Assembly (NCBI GenBank): GCA_009917695.1
Contig: JAACJG010000005.1
Span: 62,001 to 126,000, forward strand
Reading direction: 5' to 3'
DNA from: Candidatus Rifleibacterium amylolyticum
GTDB lineage: Bacteria > Muiribacteriota > Ozemobacteria > Ozemobacterales > Ozemobacteraceae
Length of the DNA stretch: 64,000 nt
This document shows, piece after piece, positions 16,930 to 25,578 of the stretch (the first letter of the stretch is position 1; every line of letters begins with the position of its first letter). The notes beneath the pieces are model-generated. The model ran no database searches. It had not been told where the DNA came from and worked only from the letters and a program-made list of their open reading frames with translations. The translations under genes and the position numbers were made by a program.

Positions 16930-18101
16930 CAGAACCAAGACAGGTGTATCTCGACAACAACGCGACCTGTAGAGTGTCGCCAGCAGTAGTCGAGGCTATG
17001 CTTCCGTTTTTTGGAGAACTGTATGGCAACCCGAGTTCGATGCATTCATTTGGCGGCAGGGTGGCAGAACATGTCACCCGTGCCCGCGAGCAGGTAGCCG
17101 CGCTTCTCAATGCATCACCCGAAGAAATAGTTTTCACTTCATGCGGTACAGAATCTGATAACCACGCGATTCGCGGCACGCTCGAAGCAAACCCCGAAAA
17201 AAAGCATATAGTTACGACCAAAGTCGAACACCCGGCCGTACTCAATGTTTTCCGTTTTCTTGCCAAGCGCAAGGGCTACCATGTTACCGAACTCGGCGTC
17301 AACAAACAGGGAGACCTCAATCTTGACGAACTCAGGGCAGAGCTTACCCCGGACACGGCTCTTCTATCCGTGATGGCAGCCAATAACGAAACTGGCACCC
17401 TTTTTCCGATCGATGAAATTGGCGCGATTGCACGCGAAAAAGGCGTAGTCTTTCATACCGACGCGGTGCAGGCGGCCGGCAAGATTCCTCTCGACCTGAA
17501 GAAGCTGCCAGTCGATCTGCTGTCGATCTCAGGCCACAAACTTCACACGCCAAAAGGCATTGGCGCCCTCTACATCCGCAAAGGCACCCGCATATCGCCA
17601 TTCATGATCGGAGGCCACCAGGAACACGGCCGCCGCGCCGGCACCGAAAACGTGCCCTATATCATTGGCTTTGGCAAAGCCTGCGAAGAAGCAATGAACG
17701 GCATTTTCGAAGAAAACAATCAGGTTCGCAAACTCCGCGACAAGCTCGAAAGTGGCCTGATGTCACAGATAAAGCACACCTATATCAACGGCAACCCGCG
17801 CTGGCGACTGCCCAACACCACCAACATCGGCTTTGAATTCATCGAAGGCGAAGCGATTCTGCTGCATCTCAGTGCCGCCGGCATCGCCGCCAGTTCTGGC
17901 TCGGCCTGCACCAGCGGCAGCCTTGAACCATCGCATGTTCTGATGGCCATGGAAGTCCCCTTCACCTACGCACACGGCTCGGTGCGCTTCTCGCTTTCGC
18001 GCTATACCACCGAAGAAGAGATCGATTACACCCTCGCCGCCGTGCCGCCGATCATCCAACGACTGCGTGACATGTCGCCATTCTACGACCCCAACAAATA
18101 A
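16926..18101 (+). CDS. nifS: Cysteine desulfurase NifS
   Basis: A PLP enzyme that takes sulfur from L-cysteine and passes it as persulfide to NifU. The 391-residue sequence has Y-L-D-N-N-A-T near the start, the PLP lysine Lys205 in S-G-H-K-L-H, T-E-S-D-N-H, and the mobile-loop catalytic Cys328 in S-S-G-S-A-C-T-S-G. The short S-G-S-A-C loop places it with group I (NifS/IscS) desulfurases. Translationally coupled to nifU and closed by the terminator at 18112-18149. Confidence 0.95.
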   Translation: MTEPRQVYLDNNATCRVSPAVVEAMLPFFGELYGNPSSMHSFGGRVAEHVTRAREQVAALLNASPEEIVFTSCGTESDNHAIRGTLEANPEKKHIVTTKVEHPAVLNVFRFLAKRKGYHVTELGVNKQGDLNLDELRAELTPDTALLSVMAANNETGTLFPIDEIGAIAREKGVVFHTDAVQAAGKIPLDLKKLPVDLLSISGHKLHTPKGIGALYIRKGTRISPFMIGGHQEHGRRAGTENVPYIIGFGKACEEAMNGIFEENNQVRKLRDKLESGLMSQIKHTYINGNPRWRLPNTTNIGFEFIEGEAILLHLSAAGIAASSGSACTSGSLEPSHVLMAMEVPFTYAHGSVRFSLSRYTTEEEIDYTLAAVPPIIQRLRDMSPFYDPNK

Positions 18102-18111
18102 TCTGCATAAC

Positions 18112-18149
18112 AAAAAGCACCGGCCAACCCAGCCGGTGCTTCTGTTTTT
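18112..18149. terminator. Bidirectional terminator between nifS and coaD
   Basis: AGCACCGGC/GCCGGTGCT, a 9-bp perfect stem with a 6-nt loop, has TCTGTTTTT on the right and AAAAA on the left (T-tract on the minus strand). It serves the two convergent operons. Confidence 0.9.
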
Positions 18150-18154
18150 AGAAT

Positions 18155-18631
18155 TCAGGCGAATTTGTGGCGGATGAGTTCGGCAATGTTGGGCGGCAGA
18201 AGATCTTCGATCTGGCCACCGTAGCGCGCGACTTCCTTGGCGATACTCGAACTCAGAAACGAAAATTTCGGCGATGACATGAGAAAAACCGTTTCGGTAT
18301 CAGGCGAAAGCTGATGGTTTACCGAAAACATCTGCATTTCGTATTCGTAGTCAGAAACGGCGCGCAACCCTCTGATGATGGCGCAGGCCCCGGCACTTCG
18401 GCAGAAATCGACGAGCAGACCATTGAAATGAATAACCCTTATATTCTCGTTCTCTTTGACCACCTCGCTGATCATTTCAACCCGTTCTTCAGGTGAAAAC
18501 AGACATTTTTTGGCAGGGTGCACGAGCACCCCGACAATAATGTGGTCAAACAGCACAGAAGCGCGCTGTAGAATATCAAGATGCCCGTTGGTGAACGGAT
18601 CGAAACTACCAGGATAAATCGCTACCCGCAT
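18155..18631 (-). CDS. coaD: Phosphopantetheine adenylyltransferase
   Basis: CoaD makes dephospho-CoA from 4'-phosphopantetheine and ATP. The 158-residue length is standard. Motifs: Y-P-G-S-F-D-P-F-T-N-G-H-L-D (nucleotidyl transferase T/H-x-G-H, here T-N-G-H), R-G-L-R-A-V-S-D-Y-E-Y-E, and the C-terminal S-F-L-S-S-S-I-A-K-E-V in place of I-S-S-T-x-x-R-E. It is the last gene of the minus-strand operon that begins with apbE; 3 bp separate it from maf. Confidence 0.95.
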   Translation of the reverse strand: MRVAIYPGSFDPFTNGHLDILQRASVLFDHIIVGVLVHPAKKCLFSPEERVEMISEVVKENENIRVIHFNGLLVDFCRSAGACAIIRGLRAVSDYEYEMQMFSVNHQLSPDTETVFLMSSPKFSFLSSSIAKEVARYGGQIEDLLPPNIAELIRHKFA

Positions 18632-18634
18632 TTT

Positions 18635-19243
18635 TCACCTTTTGATAAAATCCAGAATATCGTAGCCAAGCTGCTGCATCAGCCCTCTGAATGCCACGAT
18701 TGGAAAACCCACCACATTGAAATAACAGCCTTCGACCCTCTCGACAAACAGCGCTGCGTGACCCTGAATGCCATAAGACCCAGCTTTGTCATAAGGCTCA
18801 CTGGTATCTAAATACATATCGACATCTTTGCGCGAGAGTTCACGAAAAAACACATGTGTTACCTCGGCGCAGCTGAAGGTGCGAAAACCCTCGGCATCGA
18901 CGACCGACACGCCGGTTATCACACGATGCCGACGCCCCGACAGCGAAAACAGCATTTCGGCCGCATGATCGCGGTCGCGCGGCTTCCCCAGAATACTGTC
19001 ACCTTGAACAACAATGGTGTCGGCGCCAATTACCAGACCCTTGCGCAAAGTGCCCGAGGCATGAAAGGCTTTTAGCCCGGCCAGTTTGGAGGCTGCCTGT
19101 TCTGGCGTCATGTCAGCGATGTCAGCTTGCTTTTCTTCGTAAGGCGACTCGATAACTTCAAAATCTATGCCGAGGCCGGCGAGAATTTCGCGGCGGCGGG
19201 GCGATTTCGAGGCAAGATAGATTGGCGGCAGGTTGTGCGACAT
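18635..19243 (-). CDS. maf: Maf-family nucleotide pyrophosphatase
   Basis: Maf proteins hydrolyse dTTP/UTP or modified nucleotides. The sequence begins with the classic L-A-S-K-S-P-R-R-R-E-I-L, then A-D-T-I-V, G-K-P-R-D, and Y-D-K-A-G-S-Y-G-I-Q-G, and is 202 residues from the ATG at 19243, which has AAGGAG upstream. Longer starts would add 31 non-conserved residues. Its ATG overlaps the stop of the Gx-transporter gene (TGATG). The Y-D-K-A-G-x-Y-x-I-Q-G motif fits the YhdE subfamily. Confidence 0.92.
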   Translation of the reverse strand: MSHNLPPIYLASKSPRRREILAGLGIDFEVIESPYEEKQADIADMTPEQAASKLAGLKAFHASGTLRKGLVIGADTIVVQGDSILGKPRDRDHAAEMLFSLSGRRHRVITGVSVVDAEGFRTFSCAEVTHVFFRELSRKDVDMYLDTSEPYDKAGSYGIQGHAALFVERVEGCYFNVVGFPIVAFRGLMQQLGYDILDFIKR

Positions 19244-19782
19244 CAGGGTGTTCTCCTTAACAGTTCCTGGGTAACTTTGGCGACGATGAGCCCGGAAGGC
19301 AACGCCACCCAGATCATCAGTGCCAGGTGTAACCATATCGACATATTTGAAGCGAACATGAACTGTACTACGGCAAGTTGCGCAAAATTATTAACCAATG
19401 CACCAGAAACGCTTAAAGTCGCCAGTCCGGCGGCGGGAAAAAGCCGGCGCAGAATGGTCATGCTGGCAGCCGCACTGGTTGCCCCGGCGAATGATATGAG
19501 ATGAACCGGTGACAGCAGGCTGCCCATAAAAAGAGCTGCGATCGAGGTTCTCAGCACGGCCACGCTCATTGCCGCCGATGCTGAAAGTCGCAAAAGCGCA
19601 TAAAGCGTCATGGCATTGGCTAGGCCGGGCTTGAGCCATGGCAAAAAGCGCGGCAGCGGCGACTCGACAACCTGCAGGGCAGCAGCTGAAGCGACGAGCA
19701 CCGCAGTGAGCGCCAGTCGGCCGGTAGTTCCGGCCATCAGGTTGCCGGCATGACCTGTTGTCTGTTGCTGCTGGTCTATCAT
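19243..19782 (-). CDS. Gx-transporter family membrane protein (Hpre_diP_synt_I; EetB-like)
   Basis: A 179-residue protein with five or six hydrophobic helices, including L-K-P-G-L-A-N-A-M-T-L and a G-S-L-L-S-P-V-H-L-I-S-F-A-G-A segment typical of the Gx transporter family (also labelled heptaprenyl diphosphate synthase component I). In Listeria the family member EetB works with a NusG-II protein (EetA) and ApbE in flavin-based extracellular electron transfer; the same three types are adjacent here. No prenyl synthase gene accompanies it. The start overlaps the preceding stop (TAATG). Role by context is inference. Confidence 0.75.
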   Translation of the reverse strand: MIDQQQQTTGHAGNLMAGTTGRLALTAVLVASAAALQVVESPLPRFLPWLKPGLANAMTLYALLRLSASAAMSVAVLRTSIAALFMGSLLSPVHLISFAGATSAAASMTILRRLFPAAGLATLSVSGALVNNFAQLAVVQFMFASNMSIWLHLALMIWVALPSGLIVAKVTQELLRRTP

Positions 19783-20180
19783 TATCTCGTTACCGCGTCT
19801 ATCTGCTGGTCGCCAGTAATCATCGGCTCGACGACAACACCATTAGGCACACAAATCAAGCTTGAACTGTTGGTCCAGCCCATATTGACACAGGTCTTGC
19901 AGGGGCACGACGAAGATGAAATACGAATTCTTCTGTCGCTCCCCCACTCTATCACTGCCGGCCCGGTTCGTCCGCGAACTTCGACCGGCTGTGCCTGCGG
20001 CCCGCTGAACAATATTTCCTGCGGTGGCTCGGTCAGGATTCTTACGCGGCAGGCGCCGCTGAAACCTTTGCTACTGCCATAGTTATGAACAGCCCAGGCG
20101 AGTAATGACACGACCAGCAGCACCAGCAGTATCAGCCAGTCATGCTTTCCGGCAAAAATCGGCGGAAGATTATCATTCAT
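19782..20180 (-). CDS. NusG domain II-containing membrane-anchored protein (EetA-like)
   Basis: A 132-residue protein with one N-terminal membrane helix (about residues 15-30) and an exported NusG-II beta domain ending in S-S-C-P-C-K-T-C-V-N-M-G-W-T and I-C-V-P-N-G-V-V-V. That cysteine-rich end is characteristic of the family, which is not related in function to transcription factor NusG. Its ATG overlaps the apbE stop by 4 bp and its stop overlaps the Gx gene. The cysteines could bind metal or a redox group; the exact role is not established. Confidence 0.78.
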   Translation of the reverse strand: MNDNLPPIFAGKHDWLILLVLLVVSLLAWAVHNYGSSKGFSGACRVRILTEPPQEILFSGPQAQPVEVRGRTGPAVIEWGSDRRIRISSSSCPCKTCVNMGWTNSSSLICVPNGVVVEPMITGDQQIDAVTR

Positions 20181-21175
20181 TGCGTCTTAACCTGGCTGAA
20201 ATAAAGCCGGCCGGCACTGCTCAGATGAATTGTACCGGTTGCAGTCAGAAAGAGTGCGGCCAGATTGCGTTCTTCAACCCATTTGAAGGCGATTTCCGGT
20301 GGCATCGCAAAAACTGCCGTGCTTAAAGCATCGGCCGCCACCGGCTCACTGGCGATTATCGTTACCGACGAATAGTAATCGACCGGCCGGCCGTTGTGCG
20401 GATTCATAATGTGGCCGTAACGTTTGCCGTCAACTGTGATAAAACGTTCGTAATCGCCAGACGTCGATATTGCCAGGGGCTTACGTGTCTCGACCAGCGC
20501 AAGAGTTCCGTTGTCACGCGGGTCGCGCACTGCAATACGCCAGGGACTGTCATCTGGCTTGCCGCCCTCGACCCAGATGTCTCCGGCATCGTCAATCAGA
20601 AAGCCGCTACAGCCAGATTCCCGCAGCACGCGTGCCGCCTTTTCGATGGCATAGCCACCGGCAATACCGCCAAGGTCGAGCAGACTGCCTGAAGCCAGCT
20701 CAAATCCGTCGGCGCTTTGCCGAAAAACCTGGCTGAGCCCGCAGCGATCGCGCAGCAGCTCAGTCAGCTCATCCTCGGCCGGCAGGCGCCCTTCCCCCGA
20801 ATAAAAGCCGTAGGCCTTCTGCAGACTCGCAAAAGACACATCGAAATAGCCATCTGTTTTTGTATAATAATCGACGGCAATACGCAGCAGCGGCGTCAGG
20901 GAAGAAGTCTCAGCCAGAGTGCCCGTGCGGTTTAACACACTCAGCTCTGATCCTTCGAGATGAAAAGAAGCCATGTTCTCGACGCTGGCGAACTCAGCAA
21001 AAGCGCCATCAATCTGCTCTCTGGCAACCGGCGGGTATGCCCTGAGCGAAATTATCGTATCCATCATCAGGCGGCTCTCGAACAGCGGCGCCGCCGGGCG
21101 TGGACTTTTCAGCAACATAATCGCGACAGTTATTGCCGCAATCACCAGCAGAACTTTGGCTCTGATACCCGTCAT
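20177..21175 (-). CDS. apbE: FAD:protein FMN transferase
   Basis: ApbE attaches FMN through a phosphoester to Thr/Ser of target proteins outside the cytoplasm. The protein has an N-terminal hydrophobic anchor (about residues 8-24) without a lipobox cysteine, then the ApbE domain: M-M-D-T-I, F-D-V-S, D-L-G-G-I-A-G-G-Y-A-I (FAD binding), D-A-G-D-I, H-I-M-N-P-H-N-G-R-P-V and A-D-A-L-S-T-A-V-F. It starts the operon apbE, NusG-II, Gx, maf, coaD. The target flavoprotein (RnfG, PplA or similar with an S/T-G-A-T motif) is not in the window. Confidence 0.93.
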   Translation of the reverse strand: MTGIRAKVLLVIAAITVAIMLLKSPRPAAPLFESRLMMDTIISLRAYPPVAREQIDGAFAEFASVENMASFHLEGSELSVLNRTGTLAETSSLTPLLRIAVDYYTKTDGYFDVSFASLQKAYGFYSGEGRLPAEDELTELLRDRCGLSQVFRQSADGFELASGSLLDLGGIAGGYAIEKAARVLRESGCSGFLIDDAGDIWVEGGKPDDSPWRIAVRDPRDNGTLALVETRKPLAISTSGDYERFITVDGKRYGHIMNPHNGRPVDYYSSVTIIASEPVAADALSTAVFAMPPEIAFKWVEERNLAALFLTATGTIHLSSAGRLYFSQVKTQ

Positions 21176-21318
21176 CGATTGCCTACACACTGCTGCCACC
21201 GGCAATAACCGGGCAAATCAGCAGACTCCATCAAAAAGAATACACTGTCTCATGCCATCACAAACAGCTTCTCTAGAATACTTCGCCGGAGTCTGATAAT
21301 CAACCGCCAACAATATTC

Positions 21319-21348
21319 TTGACATACGAAGATATTTTCGTGTATTTA
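21319..21348 (+). promoter_or_regulatory. Promoter with embedded inverted repeat before the HTH-MFS pair
   Basis: TTGACA (21319-21324) and TATTTA (21343-21348) with an 18-bp spacer. The spacer holds ACGAA-6 nt-TTCGT, a perfect dyad inside the polymerase footprint, so it is a plausible operator for the winged-helix protein encoded just downstream (autoregulation, inference). Confidence 0.65.
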
Positions 21349-21380
21349 TATTCGCGTCTTAAGTTTCTAAGGAAAAACAC

Positions 21381-21689
21381 ATGAACAGACAAGAATTCAA
21401 CCCCGCCAGCTGGACTTTTTTAACCAATCATTCACATGTGCTGCTCTGTCTTGCTCAGAATCCGGGCATTCGCATGCGGGAAATCGCGGAGCGGGTTTTG
21501 ATTACCGAGCGCGCCGTTCAGCGCATCATTGCCGAGCTGACCGAAGCCGGTTACATAAGCCATCAAAAAGACGGGCGCTGCAACCGCTATCACATCAATT
21601 ACGACCGGCACCTGCGGCACCCGATCGAATCGGGCAAAACGATTTCAGAATTGATCAACCTTTTGATTCCGGACTTTACAGAGGAGTAA
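21381..21689 (+). CDS. Small winged-helix transcriptional regulator
   Basis: A 102-residue protein with a MarR/ArsR-like winged helix: L-L-C-L-A-Q-N-P-G-I-R-M-R-E-I-A-E-R-V-L then R-A-V-Q-R-I-I-A-E-L (recognition helix) and the wing G-Y-I-S-H-Q-K-D-G-R-C-N-R-Y. No sensor domain or cysteine metal site is obvious. It is 3 bp from the MFS gene and probably controls it, likely through the dyad in its own promoter. Confidence 0.75.
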   Translation: MNRQEFNPASWTFLTNHSHVLLCLAQNPGIRMREIAERVLITERAVQRIIAELTEAGYISHQKDGRCNRYHINYDRHLRHPIESGKTISELINLLIPDFTEE

Positions 21690-21692
21690 ACA

Positions 21693-22943
21693 TTGATCGA
21701 AGCAAATACAGAATTTCAGAATGGCTCAACCGAAAAGTGGATTGTCCTGGCTGCCGGCGTGGTATTGCAGGCTGTGCTGGGTGGAATTTATGCCTGGAGC
21801 GCCTTTGTTCCGCAATTGATTGAAGCTGCCAATCTCTCACGTGGAGAATGTGGAGCGATCTTCGGCCTGACCATCGCCACCTTCGCGGTGACGACAATGC
21901 CCGCGGGGCATTTTTTGCAGAAACACGGGCCAAGACTGACAGCAATGATCGGATCACTTCTTTTCGCCTGTGGTTACCTGCTGGCTTCTTTCACTGCTGG
22001 TAATTTTATTCTGATGGTTCTCAGTTACAGCCTCGTCATTGGCACCGGTATCGGCTTTGGCTATGTCTGCCCGCTATCTACCGGCATGAAGTGGTTCCCC
22101 AACAACAAGGGTCTGGTCACCGGAGTCGCCGTAGCCGGCTTCGGAGGTGGCGCCATTATTCTCAGTTCATTCAGCGAGTATCTGATCGTCGATTTGAACT
22201 TTGGTGTATTCGAAGTATTCAGAATCATTGGCATTGCGATGGGTGCTCTCGCCTTTTTCAGCAGCATGTTTATCGTCGAGCCGAATTCAGAACACGACCA
22301 AGCCGCGCAAGATGATCAGCAGCCGCTGCGCGAACATCTGCAAAAGCGCCAGTTCCTTCTTGTCTTTATCGGAATGTTCGCCGGAACTTTTGCGGGGCTT
22401 CTGATCGTTGGCAATCTGAAGCCAATGATGCTCGACTTTGGACTCGACCCGCATTCTGCCACCATAACTATTTCGCTGTTTGCAATGGGAAACATTCTCG
22501 GGCGAATCTTCTGGGGCCAGGTTCATGATCGGCTAGGTTCCAAGATAACAATACTGCTCAATTTTTCATTCTTCTTCATGAGTTTGATGCTGTTGTTGCA
22601 CGCACACGGATCACAAAATCTCATGATGCAGATTACGCCGATGATCGGGGCTGGCTTTGGCGGCTGCTTCGTCATTTTTGCCTCCACTATCGTCGAGTAT
22701 TTCGGGGTAAAACTTTTCGCCAGACTTTATCCAGTCTGCTTTCTCGGCTATGGCCTGGCAGCTCTGACCGGGCCGGCAATCGGCGGCTGGCTGGCAGACA
22801 CGACAAATTCTTTCTACACTGGTATCAACCTCAGCCTAGCAACAGTTTTGCTCGCAGGCATGCTGGTCTTCGTTTTCTTCGAGGACAGACTCGATGAGGA
22901 TTTCATTAAAACGGGCCAGAGCATGATATCAGAGCAGGATTGA
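21693..22943 (+). CDS. MFS transporter, oxalate/formate antiporter (OFA) family
   Basis: A 416-residue, 12-helix major facilitator. The early motif G-G-I-Y-A-W-S-A-F-V-P and the G-T-G-I-G-F-G-Y helix are typical of the OFA family; the MFS A-motif-like region R-I-F-W-G-Q-V-H-D-R-L-G is present in the second half. OFA members exchange organic acids (oxalate/formate) or carry monocarboxylates; the substrate here is unknown. The TTG start has GAGGAG 7 nt upstream. It sits in one unit with the regulator at 21381. An acidic, glutamine-rich loop lies between halves. Confidence 0.85.
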   Translation: MIEANTEFQNGSTEKWIVLAAGVVLQAVLGGIYAWSAFVPQLIEAANLSRGECGAIFGLTIATFAVTTMPAGHFLQKHGPRLTAMIGSLLFACGYLLASFTAGNFILMVLSYSLVIGTGIGFGYVCPLSTGMKWFPNNKGLVTGVAVAGFGGGAIILSSFSEYLIVDLNFGVFEVFRIIGIAMGALAFFSSMFIVEPNSEHDQAAQDDQQPLREHLQKRQFLLVFIGMFAGTFAGLLIVGNLKPMMLDFGLDPHSATITISLFAMGNILGRIFWGQVHDRLGSKITILLNFSFFFMSLMLLLHAHGSQNLMMQITPMIGAGFGGCFVIFASTIVEYFGVKLFARLYPVCFLGYGLAALTGPAIGGWLADTTNSFYTGINLSLATVLLAGMLVFVFFEDRLDEDFIKTGQSMISEQD

Positions 22944-23110
22944 ATATCTCTCGCAATCAGCTTCTCTGGCTGCAATCAGCGTCAGCTCATTTCCTGCAAA
23001 ATGATTAATCTGCTGCAAAAACAACCAGGTATTGACAATGCCTGAGCAGAGCTTTAATCTCAACGATAGAGCTGTGATACTTAATCATAACCAGGAAGTG
23101 GATTGACGGG

Positions 23111-23863
23111 ATGGAGAAACCTGAACTTCTGATTGCCGGCCTCTGCGTGCTTGCAATAGGCGTTTACCTGTTTTATCGCTGGTATGTGCTGCGCAAAAAG
23201 ATTATCGATATAATTGCGACGCCGACCTCAAAAATCGGCACTCTGCTCAACGCGAAAAAGAACGCCGGCAACGTCGTTGAAGTAAAAGGCAAGCTGGTTG
23301 GCGAAGACGAACTGCTCAAATCACCCTATGCCAACAAAGACTGCGTCTATTACCATTCCACCGAAAAGAACAAAATACGCGAAGTCACGCAGTCTTCCGG
23401 CTCGCGCGGCAAAAGTGTGCGTACCTACGTCGAAACTTTCTCTGAAAGCAAAAGCGACCGCAGATTCTTTATTGAAGATGAAACCGGCCGCATTCCAATT
23501 GATCCCGAAGGCGCCGAAGTCGACGGCATGGTCGTGCACAAGACCATCGAGCCGGTCGGCGGTGGCGACAGCACCGGCTTTTTCGGCAGCATGTTCGAAC
23601 CCTGCGGCTCAAAAATAATTGCGGTAATCAAAGAAGAGCAGATACTGCCGGCAAACCGCAAGGCCTATTTGATTGGCGAACTTTTTGTCGGCAGCAAAGG
23701 CCCCTTCATTGGTGGGTCTCCGGCGAAAGACAAGACGTTTTTCATCTCGCTCAAAACCGAAGAGGCGCTCGTTGGCGAAGGCCAGCGCGAGATGAACTTT
23801 CTCACCCTCGGCTGGGCCGTCTTCGGTGCTGCCGGCCTCGCACTGCTGATGATGGCATTCTGA
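23111..23863 (+). CDS. GIDE-domain membrane protein
   Basis: A 250-residue protein with an N-terminal membrane helix (about residues 6-23) and a C-terminal one (about 229-248), framing a domain that resembles the GIDE/BAM region of mitochondrial MUL1: V-V-E-V-K-G-K-L, C-V-Y-Y-H-S-T-E, F-F-I-E-D-E-T-G-R-I-P-I-D-P. Bacterial versions lack the RING finger, as here, and their role is unknown. It is monocistronic; a duplicated repeat follows immediately. Confidence 0.75.
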   Translation: MEKPELLIAGLCVLAIGVYLFYRWYVLRKKIIDIIATPTSKIGTLLNAKKNAGNVVEVKGKLVGEDELLKSPYANKDCVYYHSTEKNKIREVTQSSGSRGKSVRTYVETFSESKSDRRFFIEDETGRIPIDPEGAEVDGMVVHKTIEPVGGGDSTGFFGSMFEPCGSKIIAVIKEEQILPANRKAYLIGELFVGSKGPFIGGSPAKDKTFFISLKTEEALVGEGQREMNFLTLGWAVFGAAGLALLMMAF

Positions 23864-24031
23864 AAAAGAAGCATTCCTTCAGAAAGCCGAAGCTTTTGAT
23901 AGAATGTTACTGGATCAAAACTTTGGACTACGGCGAGGCCTGAAGACGGGTTTGCTTTTTCGTAAGCTTGTGAGCGAAGCGAATCGCTGAAGAAAAAGCA
24001 TCCCGGCTGAAGGCCGAAGCTTTTGATAGAA
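23863..24031 (+). repeat. Intergenic repeat region with copy D of the foldable element
   Basis: Two related blocks (23863-23906 and 23991-24031) end in the same GCCGAAGCTTTTGATAGAA. Between and over the second lies a foldable element (23937-24015): GGCC (23937) with GGCC (24012), CGGG (23947) with CCCG (24002), and an inner GCTTTTTC/GAAAAAGC stem. The closing-stem layout, including CGGG-TTT on the left and AT-CCCG on the right, matches elements at 48540 and 60490. It ends about 58 bp before the next ATG. Confidence 0.6.
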
Positions 24032-24072
24032 ATGAGCTTTTGTGTGAAATTGAGGAGTTGTCGAGAATTGAT

Positions 24073-25272
24073 ATGTTAAAAAAATTCTTCAGCTGCCGGG
24101 TCTGCCGGGGAATCACTTCGCTGCTGCTGGCAGCCGCTATCTGGCTGCCTAACGCACACCGTTTTTTCGATCAGCCCGCAGGCAATTACATAGCGGGCGC
24201 CAAGGCGCCGCCCAAGGCCATGGCAATAGCCGGTCGCCACATAAGGCTCTGGACCGACCCGGAACTGCGCAAGCTCAAACTCGAAAAGATGCGCTCGCGC
24301 AATGCCGAATGGGACTTCATGGCGCGTTGCTTTTTCGTGTGGTCGCTGGCGAACATGGGACTGCGCGACCCTTCGCTGACCGCAACAGTATTGCCGGTCA
24401 TGGACAGCATCATCGACGAGACGATCAAACTCGAAGAACAGCACGGCATTCATTTTTTTCTTATGCCCTATTCGCGCATATCTGAATTCAAACTGCAGCC
24501 GGAACGCTCGATCTTCATCGATGGTGAAATCGCCCTGATGCTCGGCCTGCGCCGCCTGCTCGAAGAAAAGCCCGAATACAAAAAGCTGCACCGTGATCGC
24601 ATCGACATCATGCTCGAGCGCATGCAAAAAAGTCCGGTGCTCTGTGCCGAAAGCTACCCTGATGAATCATGGCTGTTCTGCAACAGCATCGCGCTGGCTT
24701 CGATCAAGGTCGGCGACTACCTTGACGGCACCGATCACTCTGAATTCTTCACGCGCTGGCTGGCAAGCGCCAAAGCAAATCTGATCGACAAAGAAACCGG
24801 CCTGCTCGTCTCTTCATTTGATTTCGAGGGCAAACGGATATCAGATGGCCCGGAAGGCAGCACGATCTGGCTGGTCGCGCACTGCCTCAAACTGCTCGAT
24901 CCTGAATTTGCCGCCGAGCAGTACAAGCTCGCCACAAAGCATTTGAGAACCAGCATGGGCTATTTTGGTTACGCCTACGAATGGCCGGGCGGAACCGGAC
25001 ACGACGACGTCGATTCGGGCCCGATCATTCCGCTGCTGAACCTGTCGGCCGGCTCGACCGGTCTGGCCTTCGTCGGTGCCTCAACCTTTGGCGACCGCGA
25101 ATATCTCGCAGCGCTCTACCGTTCACTCGAACTCGGCGCTTTCCCGGTTTATGACTCACTCGGGGTCAGATACTGCGCCAGCAATACCGTCGGCGATGCC
25201 GTGCTGCTCTATTCGATGGCACTCGGTCCGGCCTGGGATAAAATCATGAAAGGCAGGCCTGCAGATGAGTAA
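24073..25272 (+). CDS. Putative alpha-barrel protein, distant linalool dehydratase/isomerase-like
   Basis: A 399-residue protein with an N-terminal hydrophobic helix (about residues 10-24), then a helical repeat domain with conserved tryptophan and aromatic motifs (D-E-S-W-L-F-C-N-S, G-P-E-G-S-T-I-W-L, Y-E-W-P-G-G-T). The W-x-F-C-N and paired aspartate features recall the alpha/alpha barrel of the linalool dehydratase/isomerase family, but this is recognition from memory at low identity. It is exported or membrane-anchored. The ATG at 24073 is preferred to an upstream TTG; ribosome site is weak. It overlaps the next gene by 8 bp. Confidence 0.45.
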   Translation: MLKKFFSCRVCRGITSLLLAAAIWLPNAHRFFDQPAGNYIAGAKAPPKAMAIAGRHIRLWTDPELRKLKLEKMRSRNAEWDFMARCFFVWSLANMGLRDPSLTATVLPVMDSIIDETIKLEEQHGIHFFLMPYSRISEFKLQPERSIFIDGEIALMLGLRRLLEEKPEYKKLHRDRIDIMLERMQKSPVLCAESYPDESWLFCNSIALASIKVGDYLDGTDHSEFFTRWLASAKANLIDKETGLLVSSFDFEGKRISDGPEGSTIWLVAHCLKLLDPEFAAEQYKLATKHLRTSMGYFGYAYEWPGGTGHDDVDSGPIIPLLNLSAGSTGLAFVGASTFGDREYLAALYRSLELGAFPVYDSLGVRYCASNTVGDAVLLYSMALGPAWDKIMKGRPADE

Positions 25273-25546
25273 CAGCAAGTTCAATCCGTTCAAGGCCAAA
25301 CTCTTTTCCGGCTGGGGTTTTCTGTCACGCGGCCTGCTGATAATAGCCGTATTTGCTCTGCTGCATCTGCTCGGCCTGCGCGAATACACGAGCTTTATCA
25401 GCGGCACCACTTCAGGAGGGGTCGGCGACCTGCTCGGCGTCACTTACTTTATTCTCTATTCGCTGACGATATTCGTCGCCCCGGTTCTCATCATCGCGAC
25501 AGCCTTCATGAAAATATTGAGCCGCTACGCCGGCGTCGAAGACTGA
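25265..25546 (+). CDS. Small membrane protein
   Basis: A 93-residue protein with two hydrophobic helices (about residues 22-41 and 58-82), a basic start and short polar tail. It overlaps the previous gene by 8 bp and so is probably translated with it; it may be its membrane partner. No family recognised. Confidence 0.55.
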   Translation: MSNSKFNPFKAKLFSGWGFLSRGLLIIAVFALLHLLGLREYTSFISGTTSGGVGDLLGVTYFILYSLTIFVAPVLIIATAFMKILSRYAGVED

Positions 25547-25578
25547 TGACATGCCCAGATTCAATATGGGTTTAATCT

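Noticed and set aside
21176-21235. A 19-codon frame overlapping the apbE start, considered as a leader peptide
   Set aside because: No ribosome site; overlap alone is weak evidence.
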